In this document: one piece after another, positions 11,922-21,953 of the stretch
Layout of the letters: each line of letters starts with the position of its first letter
How positions within the stretch are numbered: the stretch's first letter is position 1
Assembly: GCA_003049485.1 (NCBI GenBank)
Contig: PYST01000102.1
Span: 1 to 64,000 of the forward strand
Direction of reading: 5' to 3'
Source: Ophioceras dolichostomum
Taxonomy: Eukaryota; Ascomycota; Sordariomycetes; Magnaporthales; Ophioceraceae
DNA: 64,000 nucleotides
The notes under the pieces: generated by a model
What the model saw: the letters and a program-made list of their open reading frames with translations, nothing else
Database searches by the model: none
What the model was told of the DNA's origin: nothing
Program-made: the position numbers and the translations under genes

Positions 11922-14841
11922 ATGATGCCGAGGCTGGGCTGGTACACTGGGGTGAGCTTCAGAACACCATCCCTCCTGTCTCCGAGAGCTCCGGAATCCA
12001 CTGACATGTTTATCGCCGACTCTAGGCCTCGGCCGTCCTAGCTGGCGCCGTGGTGCTCAATGCCTTCCATCAGCGCGCCAACTTCTACTCTGCGATGGTG
12101 CATCTTGCGCAGAGCAACCTATCGCTCCTGGTACGTCGAACTCTTGGAGCTCTGGGGGATGCCGAGACTGTCTTGGCGGTACGTTTTACGACGACGACAA
12201 CAGCAAGCTAACCAACAACCATCGCATGTCGTTCGACAACGCACGCGAAACGAACTAGATACTCACCAACCTGATCGTCCTGCTTTACTACTTTTTCTTG
12301 CGTGGTCTACAGAGACTGTGCTTTGGACAACTACGGCCAGTCGAGATCGAGCAGCTGTACGAGAAAGGATGGTTTGCCGTGACCGAGACGTGCCTGGCCA
12401 TGACGATATTCCGCGAGGAGATCGGCGGCTTCTTCTTGGTCATGTTCATGGCGCTGCTGACGGGCAAGGTTTGGGGGTGGATTGGTGACGGGCGGGTCGA
12501 GATCCTGGAACAGCAGCCACCCGCGAACCCACGGCTCTTCCACACGCGTCTCAGCTTATCGCTCCTGATTAGCATCCTCTACGACGTATGGATGCTGCAC
12601 TACGCAACCCGGACCGTAATCCAGCAGGCGCGCCCGAATATGATGGTCATGTTCCTCTTCGAGTTTGGCGTCCTACTGGTGTGCTCCTACCACACGGCCA
12701 TGCGCTACGGCCTGTCCCTGACCGAGCAAAGCATCATTAAGAGGCAGACCCGGCAGGGCCTTGAGGAGCGCCGGAAGCAAATCCGAGAGCAGAGGGAGGA
12801 CATCGAACGGCGACGGGAGTCGGGAGAGGCCACGGAGGAGGAGATGAACGAGCCACTGCCGGACGAGAATGATGTGGAGGAGATGGACATCGAGGTGCCC
12901 GGCTGGGAGGCCAAGGGGCATTGGGTCTTGCTGCTAGATCTCTGCGCAGGTTAGTTTCCGCTGCAGTGCCTTCTTTGCTCTGTTCTGTCTGTCTTTGTGG
13001 CTTCAGCTTCTACTCTTACTAACGTCCCTGACCCCGCCCGCTCGTACACAGACTTCTTGAAGCTTGCCATCTATACTGCTTTCTTCATCGTCCTTCTCAG
13101 ATTCTATGGACTCCCGATCCATATCATGAGAGACCTCTTCATGACCACAAGGTCGTTTGTCAAGCGACTTGGGGCCTTGTTGCGCTACCGCCAGGCGATC
13201 AAGGATCTCAACAGATACCCAGATGCTACGCAGGAGGATCTCACACGAGAGAACACGTGCATCATCTGCCGCGAGGAGATGCGCCCGTGGGATCCCAACA
13301 ACATTACCCAGGTCGAGCGCACGCGGCCGAAGAAGTTGCCATGCGGTCATATCCTTCACTTCGGCTGCCTCAAGAGCTGGCTTGAGCGGCAACAGGTGTG
13401 CCCAACGTGCCGACGCACCGTCGTCATCGGCGGCCCAGAGGCGGTGGGGAACAATAGGGATGCCATAATGATCAGGATGGGTGGTGGCCTGGGCCCCGCC
13501 GCGAATGGAGGCCAGGCTGGCGGAAACGGTGCGCAGGGCGGACCGAACAACAACAACGCAAACAACAACCAAAATCAACAGCAACCGCAGCCTCGTCCTG
13601 GAGTCAGGCTGTTCAACCTCGGACCCATACGGCTCGGCTTCGCCCAGGGCGGGGCAGAGGAGTTCCACGAGATGGCGCAGATGCTCGGAGTCCCTCCAGA
13701 CGTTTTGCCAAACAACCGCCCGGCGCCGGGAGCTGCGCCTGGGGTGCCTGATGCTCAGGGAGGGACGCAAGACGCTGCAACTACAGCTAGCTCTCCCGAG
13801 GAAATTTCGGCCCAGTTGCGTAGGGTTGAGGAGCGCATTCAGCAGGAAACGTTAGCCCTGCATTTCGACGAACAGGAAGCCCAGACACTACGACTGCTGC
13901 TCCAGCAGCTCGAAACCATTCGAATCAACAGGGCGAGGAGCCAGCTAGATGAGCTCGGCGATGGCATCGACGACAACGAGGCCGGCCCCAGCAGCGTCAT
14001 GGCTAACCCCGCGGCAGCCGCAGCAGGCTCAGGAGCACAGCGACCATTGCCACCACGGCAGGGTCCAGGCAGGCACACGAGCTTTGTATTCCCACCTCCC
14101 TCTCAGTTGTCGCACCTCCACGAGCTGCTGGGACCGCACAACCCCAACCCCACAACCCGCCATACCATGGCCCCCAACGCCGCGGCGATACCTTCCGGCA
14201 GCGCGGACCTGCCAGAAGGGGTGACTATACCACCTGGTTGGTCGCTGCTACCGCTCCACCGCGCGGATGCGGCACCTCTGTCATCTCCGCCGCCGTCGTC
14301 CTCAAATCCTACGTGGTCGTTTAGGCCGAGCTCGACCTCAACCACGACGAACACAAGGGGTGGTGGGGCCAGCGGTGCTCCGGCGGATGGTCCGTCAACG
14401 ACTACGACGACGACTGCGACGACCAATGATCGCCAGGAGGATGTTCGGCCCATTCCCACATTTGCGGCGGCGAGGCCGGGCCCTCTCTCCAGTGCCCGGG
14501 GAACGAGCACTTCGCCGTTCTTCAACCGGAGCACTCCGACCACTGCACGCACGAACGCACCTGCCGCCGCCGCTGCCGCTGCTGCTGCTGTGAGCGCCTC
14601 TTCCGCAGCTGCGCCGCCTGCGACGACGACAACTGCGGGCGAGGGATCCAGTGGCGGAGCTGGAGAAGGTTCTTCATCATCGGCGGCCGCCACCACCACC
14701 CAATCGGAAGTGCGGCCTCAGCAGAACCAGAACGGCGGCGCCGCTGCTGGTAAGGGTAAGGCTAGGGCTGTTACTGTCGAGGATGAGGAGGATGATGATG
14801 AGAAGGAGGATGAAGATGAGGGTGAGGCGGACACGGATTAG
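11922..14841 (+). CDS. hrd1: ERAD E3 ubiquitin ligase Hrd1 (synoviolin family)
   Basis: Four exons, 11922-11951, 12026-12130, 12259-12949 and 13052-14841, encode 871 residues. The first exon has only ten codons and its second codon is also ATG. Hrd1 is the polytopic ER-membrane ligase that ubiquitinates misfolded proteins for retrotranslocation and proteasomal degradation. Residues 1-about 310 carry the hydrophobic segments, including the conserved stretch from TETCLAMTIFREEIGGFF to GKVWGWIGDGRVEILEQQPP. A complete RING-H2 finger spans residues 345-395 (C345, C348, C373, H375, H378, C381, C392, C395). The remaining about 470 residues are low complexity: an Asn/Gln-rich block, Ser/Thr and poly-Ala runs, and an acidic tail of Glu and Asp. 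A short helix-rich block near residues 530-590 may correspond to the Der1/Usa1 contact region; this is inference. Intron 3 has a perfect TACTAAC branch site. Confidence 0.95.
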
Positions 14842-15476
14842 CGCAATAATAGCGAGCGGCTTGTGGGGAAGTTAGACATGGGCTTGATGAATACCTACAT
14901 TCCCTTTATACTTCTCAGGAGAGACGCGCGGATGGGAGGCATCGTACAGTTTCGTTAAGCGAGTCTGGGTTTCCTTGTGCGCAGAACCGTTATCATCGTT
15001 CATTGAGGCCTCGAAGCACATCGGCATGTTCTATGGGGTGAGGGCGGGCAAAGTCTAGCAAAAAAACTCGAGCCTATCTAGGTAGGCATTTTATCATCTC
15101 TTAAGGGAGTTCGGAAAAGGCCATTTTGTGTTGCTATCGTGTTAGCTTGCGGTTACCGTACTGTGCTGGCACAGGTAGCAATCATTTTAGTATGAATAAT
15201 TCTTCTTGCTTGGTCCTGTCGGAGCAGCGACACGGCTGAGAGGCCTCGAGAGGCCGGAGCAGGCAAAGGAGAAGCGCGCCACCTCATCCTGAGCCCCTGG
15301 GCACGCATTATTACCACCCCCATCACTCAGCTAGGCTCGTGACCGAAACGACGCGAATAGGCAACATGGCCGGCCAGCAACTGTGCGCTGGTGCCCCTCG
15401 GAGAGAGCACTTTGACTTCGTGTCCACAGAGGTGTCCACAGAGGCTTCCAGGACATTACTCTCCGGGGCTGACATG
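14842..15476. other. Intergenic region downstream of hrd1
   Basis: It contains the presumed hrd1 3' UTR and then noncoding sequence leading into the leucyl-tRNA synthetase remnant. Weak similarity of the remnant may start earlier than marked (from about 15400). No independent gene seen. Confidence 0.5.
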
Positions 15477-16253
15477 AATGGCATCGGAAACCTGGGTGCG
15501 TCCCAGATGACAGGACAGGTGTGGGACTACGTCTTCGCACTCCGAGACGACGTCGACAGCGACATCAGCAGGGGGACGCTGGAGGCGATGAGGCGCGAGT
15601 TGTCCTACTGGTACCCCCTGGACGTCTGCATCAGCGGCAAAGACCTGATCAACAACCACCCGGCCTGATCTTCTTCCTCTACATCCACGGGGCCGTCTCG
15701 TCTGGGGCGAGAAGCAGATGTCGCAGTACCTGCCCAAGGCCGTCAGGATCAACGGCCACGTCATGCTCAACGGGGACAAGATGAGCAAGAGGACCGGAAT
15801 CTTCCTCTCCCTGACGACCGCGATATATACGTGGCAAAGTCGTGGCCAGCCTGGCAGGAAGCTGACCTCGGCAAGGCTCGTAGCATGTTTAGCAGACGGC
15901 GGGGCTACCGCCACCAGCGCCACAGCTACACTGGACGTCAAGAGCATCACGGCGAGGACGCCCAAGGCCGATATGAAGAAAGGGATGCCGTTCATCCAGG
16001 GCCTCAAACGGCGGCTGCAGGCTTCGATGAGGCCGGGGTTCTTGGGGAGATGCAGTCGGTCCTCAAGGCCACTTTGCCAAGACTGGTTGATGTGCGGATC
16101 ATTGTGGTGGGGGACGAGGGGGAGGAGGAGGAGGAGCCGCCCTCTCCGCAGTCTGGCCCATCTGACGAGGGGGGAAAGAAGGTGCTCCCTGCCGTCTCCT
16201 CTTCGGCGGTGCCCGATAACCCACGGCTGGAGTTCCTAAATCTCCGAGGATAA
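15477..16253 (+). pseudogene. Leucyl-tRNA synthetase (cytosolic type) pseudogene, internally deleted and frameshifted
   Basis: Three pieces of a class Ia leucyl-tRNA synthetase lie in the right order but in different frames. Piece 1 (about 15477-15665) matches the core before the KMSKS loop, with GQVWDYVF and YPLDVCISGKDLINNHP. Piece 2 (about 15665-15815) continues through FFLYIHGAV in a second frame and then GHVMLNGDKMSKRTG, the KMSKS signature, in a third. Piece 3 (about 15815-16253) jumps to the C-terminal part (DIYVAKSWPAWQE, MKKGMPFIQGLKRRL) and ends at a natural-looking stop after an NPRLEFLN end. The HIGH-motif half, the editing domain and, by my estimate, about 350 residues between KMSKS and the C-terminal part are missing. 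The frame changes at least three times and no splice sites repair it, so it cannot make an active enzyme. Third-position GC is still high, pointing to a fairly recent duplicate. A full-length gene should exist elsewhere. Confidence 0.88.
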
Positions 16254-17243
16254 ATATAAAGGAAGAGTAGATAGGATGGTTATTGGCGCTGATGATGCTG
16301 CCCGGAATTTGTATCGGAATGTACCTTGATAGAAAGCAATAGAAGAATATTAGAGGTCTCGTGGCTTAGATGCATCTGCTCGTGAATCATTCCGTGGCGG
16401 ATCTGCCTCTCTCTTTATTGCTCCAATCCGAGCGGAAGAGGGACGCAAGGAGCAGAAATCATCCAACAAAGTCCTTACGGCCTTACATGAGTCCCAGCAG
16501 CTGGAAAACGGCCGATCGTGGGGCGAGGCGGCCTCGATAGGGCTGACCACAGCGGCCAAGGCCTCAGGCCGAGTCTTAAAACCTCACCCCTGTAAAGAGG
16601 CTACCCCGGTTCCTGCCGGTCACGGGCATGGCTGACAGAGAGAGCGTACGTGTGAAGTCAGGCTCTCGAAGCGTCCTGGGAATATCTCGTGTATATAACC
16701 CGACCTTCTCTCTCCTCCGTCGGTCACCTTCGACTCGTTCTCTAGACCTTGGATCGTTCCATGACTTACCAGATATCCACTCTATCTCCGTCTGCCTGAA
16801 TTCCAATCCTGTCCATCTTATTTCTTTTACTCACTACTAAGACATCCACACCAGAAGAGAGCCGGATTACCATCGTATCGCTCATCTCGCTCCACGCTCC
16901 CCCCTCGGTATCCATCGTCTCGTATGCATTTGTTGGCCTCCAACAATACCCGGCGCTGGCCGAGAACAAGGGGGAAGACACGTCTCATGGCACCCTGATT
17001 ACTAGTATGGCTTCGTTGAATAAACGCGTAGGTAGTTGCATAGGTAGCCACATAGAGTAGTTACAAGTGGGTAAGTAGAGATCTTTGGAAGACGGCATCT
17101 AAAAGTGCAGGGCTTTCGAGGTTAGGGGGGTACCTGGATATATTGACACCGGGACGCTTCGATTGACAGAGACACTGCCCGTCCATCCCTATTCACCCCT
17201 CAGCAGCCCGTCTATCCTCTTACCGAATATGAGTAAACCTTAC
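16254..17243. other. Intergenic region with a promoter-like segment
   Basis: A TATA-like TATATAAC at about 16691 is followed by a CT-rich stretch, as at fungal core promoters, but no credible ORF follows on the plus strand. A 75-codon minus-strand frame at about 16350-16580 has no ATG and no recognised family. The right end is the 3' flank of vps3. Confidence 0.4.
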
Positions 17244-20200
17244 CTAGTTCTCAACCTCAACACTCGGCCCAATCTTCCCAATCCTATCCAAAAGCTCGCA
17301 GTTCACCCTCAGGTTCTCCGCGGACCCCAGCGCGCGCGCCACCATGGCCTCGTGCCTCTCCCGCACGAGCCTGCGCAGCGAGGACGTCAGGAAGCCCGCG
17401 AGCGAAGGGTCGACGGCCCACCCGTCGGGGATCAACGACAAAACCTCCAGCACGTCGAACCAGCCCCCGAAGCGCTCCAGCAGCTGGCCCGTCTGCTCGA
17501 CGCGGTCGCTGACGTCCTCTAGCGCTAGGAACTCGCCTAGCAGCGCGCGGAAGAGGGTCTGTGTTTGCTGGATGTCTCTTGCTTCGGGAGGGGCTTCAGC
17601 TTGCTGCTGTTTGGGCTTGTTGTGATGAACGACGACGTCTTGTTGTTGATTCTGTTTCTGTTTCTGTGTTTGCTTTTGCTGCTCCTTCTGCTGCTGCTCC
17701 GGCTGAGGCGATGGCGACGGCCGTCGACGTAGACAGTAGAGCACGGCCGTGTCGTAGTCGCCTAATCGATGTACAAGGAGCCGCAGCGCGTGTTTGTGTC
17801 GCCCCTCTCGGCCATCGAGGATGATGGCCTCCGGAACGAGCAGTTCTTCGCTGTTTTCTCCATCCTCTCCATCTTCCTCAGCGTCTTCCCCTTCCCGTAC
17901 CCGAACATGCCCGTTACGGTGGCGGGATATGCGCTCCCGCACGGCCGCGACGTCGTAGTCATGCGGCCCGCCCAACAGCTGCAGCAGCCTCAGCCGCGAG
18001 TGCCAGACCTCGTCCCCCGGCGGGGCGTTATCCGTCAGGAACCGGCGGAAGGTCGGCTTGGGCGGCCTCAGGGCGCGGTACGACTCGTACATGGCCGCGA
18101 CATTCTCCCTCGCCTCGGCGGAGGACTCGAGGTCCGTCATCACGACGTCCAGGTAGTGGCCCACCAGCTCGCCGACGTGCGTCGTGTGGCCCCTGTCGAA
18201 GACGAGGTGCTCCAGGTAGTGCTTCACGGCGCCCGGCGCCTCCTCGCGCAGCAAGACCACGACCTCGGCCGGGTGCGGCCTCGGGGCGCGCCCCCTGTCG
18301 TCGGCGAAGACCTGCACGCCCAGGCGCGGGTTGCGCGCCGCGAGCCAGACGCCGTACTCGCGCACGAGGGCCGGGTTGCTGACGTTGGAGAGGTAGTCCC
18401 TCACGCGCTGCTCGCCGCCGCCGCCGTCCTGCAGCTCCCCGCCCTCGTCCTCCTCGCCCTCGACGATGCGCCTCCACGTGGCGAGCACGTCGCCCGCCAT
18501 CCGGCGGGACTGGTAGAGCCGGCTGAGCACGTACAGCCGGTTGTACGCCTCGAGCAGGTCGACGGCCCGCTCGAAGCAGTCCACGCCCCTGTCGACCAGC
18601 TCGTTGATCTCGGCCCTCACGGAGCCCTTCGGGCCGGGCCCCGGCGGCGAGCCCCGGTCGAGCTCGAGCAGGACCGCGAGGAGGGAGGCGTCCACGGTGC
18701 GCGAGACCTCGGACTCGTCAGGCACGCTGCCGAAGCCCTTGCGCCGGCGGCACGCCGTCAGGAAGCGGCGCAGGAAATGCAGGATGCGCGGGTCGAGGGC
18801 CGAGATGGTCTTTCCGGCCTGGGCGAACCTGTCGCTGGACAGGTACCTCTCCACCGTGCCCTTCACCCCGCCGAAGATCCAGATCCCCTTCCTCCCCTCG
18901 ATGATCTCGTGCCGCAGCCCCGGGATCAGCGCCAGCACCACGCGGGGGTCTAGGCCTCCCTCTAGAAGGACCTCCTCGAGCGCCTTGAGCTCGGGCTCCG
19001 AGAACGGCGCTTCCGAAGGGTGCAGGAAGCTCGAGAAGATCAGCACGCCGGCCCGCTGGCGTACGTAGCTGAAGGTGCGGAACTCGAGCTCCGTGCGCGG
19101 GTCGCGGCCGCGGAACGAGTTCAGCACCGCGAAGAGCTGGCGCCGATCCTTGGCCGCCGTCGGGTGGGTGGTTGTAGCGGCAGTGTTCCAGTCGTCCAGC
19201 CCGTTGGCCTCTAGCGCGGCCTCGAGTTGGAGCACTAGGGGGTTGCGCACTGCCCACCAGATGTGCTGGCCCGACCACACGGCCAGGCGCGCGGTGGTGC
19301 GCGCCAGCCTCGCCGCGCCGTCTTCTTCCTCGGCGACGCGCGCGGCCTCCCAACCTTCTGGCAGGGGCTCTTCCTCGTCGTCGTCGGGGGCGTTCAGGTC
19401 GCGCTCGAAGAGGTCGCGCTCTTTAGACATGTGTTCCATCGATAGCGCCGTGCGCGAGTCGACGCTGCGGAGGGACATGGCTGCCCCGGGTTGATGGTGC
19501 ATGTTGATGAAGGGGGAGAAGCGCCGCTGGCAGAGCCGCCCGACCACTTCGGCCACAACCGACTCCTCGCTCCCTACCAAGGAGCGGATACCTGGAGGGG
19601 AGGATGCTGGGGGTGGTGGCGGTGGTGGTGGTGAGGGCGGCGCCGCCTTGTCTGCTGTCGAGCCGTCCTGGCCCTTGGAATGAGGCCGGTCGTTGGTGGC
19701 TGGAGTCCTCCGCACGTCGAGCCAGAACTTCGTAGGCTCATCCTCGCCGACGTTGACGTCCCATCGCTGAATCTCAAGCCCCTGGCGCAGCCCGTCCGGG
19801 AACTCCTTCTCCATGGAAGCCAGCACGTAGCCCTCCTCCCCAGCTCCGTCATCGGGCGGCGGCGTTGATGCTGCCATATCCACGTAAGAGCCCCCATCGA
19901 CCACGATCTCGTGAGGGTACCTCTCAAACTCTAGGGTCGGACGTGTCGGGTCGCCGTCGAGGTTTACAAACATGCCGATGCCGGGCTCGTGGGGCCACGT
20001 GCCCGTGACGAGGAGGAATTCTTCGGGCGTTGGGGAGACGATCAGGGGCTTGAGCAACGGGGGTGCTGGCTTCGTCACGATGGGCACTGGCGGCGGAGCC
20101 GCAGCTCCTACTCCGGCTTCTGGCTGGATAGGGGGCAGTGGCTTGTCTGTTGCTGCTGCTGGCGGTTTGGGCGTCCCGTCCGGCCCTCCACTTTCTTGTG

Positions 20201-21326
20201 GCCCTGGGCTTTTGGAACGACCTGCAACATCTGCGCCCTTGTTGAGCGCCGCTGCATTGCCGATGTTGCCAGCACTGATTCCCCCAGCGATGAAATCCCC
20301 CAAACTAGTGCTTCGGGTGTGAGCAGTATGAGCAGGACCCTCCAGGGCCGAGCTGTGAGGGGTTGTTCGTGGCGCTGCCGATGACGCGCTCCTCGATAGG
20401 GCGCCATCGGGAGTAGAAGTAGGGGCGATGCTCTGGACTTGTCCCATGGCACCTGGGCTCTGCGGGTTGTCAAGCGACGAGATGTTCATCAGTGGGATCT
20501 TGAGTTGGCGATCCACATCGACCAGGGTGTAGGTGTGCGAATCGGCCACGCACGCGATGCTATCACGCCGCACCGACAGCCTGCTGCCCGCGAAGTCGAT
20601 CTTGCGACGGCCCAGGGCATCGTCGCCGATGTTGACGGGCTGGATCGCCCTCCTGAGGGACAGCAGGATCGATACCCGGCCGTTGGTGGCGGGCGCATCG
20701 TTCAGGTCGATGCCGCCGATCCAGTTGCAGTTCCGCACCGGGTTGCTGCTGACGAAGACGGGGGTCAACTCAGGGAGCGAATAGAAGGTGACCGTCGAGT
20801 TGCATAGCACGCAGGCCTTCCCGACCCGCGATAGGAGCAGGATCTGCTGCACTCCTGGCAAGGGGGCCGCGTCCCCCCCATTCGCTGGGGTGGTGGCGGC
20901 TGGCGACGGGTAGAAGAATGGGCGTAGTCGCGACGCGAAGATGAATGTCGAGCTTCCGGTCCGGTCGGAGGGGTCTGGTGGGATCGAGACGAAGTGAAGC
21001 AGCTCCGCGGCTGAGGTGCCCACGTATAGGTTGCCATCTGGGCAGGAGAGACAAAAGAGGTAGCTTGATGGTCAATAACGTAACACATCCTCGAAGCTCC
21101 GGAAGCAAGCATTGAAGGGCACGGGAGAGGGGCTGAGGTCGGAGGTTCGAGGTTTGACAGGGAAATACATACCCAGATAGTCGACGCAGTTGATCTTCAC
21201 CTCTCCATCCCCTCCATCCGTAGAAAGCGGCACATCCTCAAGCAGGGTGCGCAGGACGAACGGGCCGGATTCCAGCTGCCGCCTTGCGAGGGGCATCGCC
21301 CCTTCAACCTGAGTTGTGGAAGCCAT
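17244..21326 (-). CDS. vps3: Vps3 / TGFBRAP1-like CORVET tethering subunit
   Basis: Two exons, complement of 21173-21326 and 17244-21037 (135-nt intron, phase 1), encode 1315 residues. Vps3 is the Rab5-binding subunit of the CORVET complex, which tethers early endosomes before fusion. The N-terminal part reads as a citron-homology (CNH) beta-propeller: KINCVDYLDGNLYVGTSAAE spans the splice junction, then LLLSRVGKACVLC and the VTFYSLPELTPVF strand. The propeller is interrupted by a Pro/Ala/Ser-rich insert (about residues 240-350). Helical Vps39/TGFBRAP1-type repeats follow, with a His-Ile-Trp-Trp segment near 610 and a conserved block ending about residue 1150. A Gln/Lys-rich run (about 1155-1200) precedes the last helical segment. 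The fungal length of 1200-1300 residues fits. Vam6/Vps39 is the main alternative, but the CNH start resembles the TGFBRAP1 type more. Confidence 0.85.
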
Positions 21327-21953
21327 GGCGCTGAAGCCGCTGAAGGTATTGACATTATTATCAAGAGGTCATGTCGTCTCGGTTAGATTTACGGTGCAGG
21401 TGTCAAAGAAATGCCATGCACTGGAGGGGCAATGGAAGGCACAGCTGCCACAGCAAGAGTGCCTAGTATGTATGAGGTGAACGATGACGAAGCTCCTAGC
21501 TCCAATCAGTCGACGTTACTCGGGTTGCTGATGAGTGGTGGTGTTGCAACCAGCGGCGACAGGTCATCGACATGCTGTTTCCTTGACCAATGCCAGGCTG
21601 ACCCACTGTCAAGTGCCAAGAACCACAAACCCGGGCTTGTGAACCCCTGCAGAAGCGCTGGGCTGGAACGCCGGCTGGGCTGACAAGCAGCTGAGAATTG
21701 GAGAAGGATTGAAGCTCCGAGCCTCCGACACCAAGCCTCGTAATTCCAACGAACACGTTTGAGGTCCAGTCTGAACATTCTCTCTTGAAAAGGTGAGATG
21801 CGAAAGACAAGGCACAAAATCGCATCACATAGAATTAGAAGCACAATTTTCTGTCGGGCATCAGAGCCCTTCTCACCCTCAAGCGATCGATATCTCTTTT
21901 CTACATGATTGCCTGGGCTTAATCTGTACGTACCCCGGGTCAATTGAGAGATC
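21327..21953. promoter_or_regulatory. Divergent upstream region of vps3 and coy1
   Basis: 627 nt separate the two ATGs. No convincing ORF or strong TATA box is seen. Both flanking genes act in endomembrane traffic, so a shared control region is plausible but inferred from position only. Confidence 0.4.

Noticed and set aside
12131..12258. Extra exon inside the second intron of hrd1
   Set aside because: A stop-free segment after a GTACGT donor could be read as coding, but Hrd1 homologues run straight from SLL to ILTNL, which the 128-nt intron gives exactly.
16350..16582. 75-codon minus-strand frame
   Set aside because: No ATG, a stop directly upstream, and no recognised family. Could be a relic, but there is not enough to call it.
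17769..18953. 394-codon frame on the plus strand
   Set aside because: It lies wholly inside the vps3 exon on the other strand and has no motif. High third-position GC of the true gene makes antisense frames stop-free.
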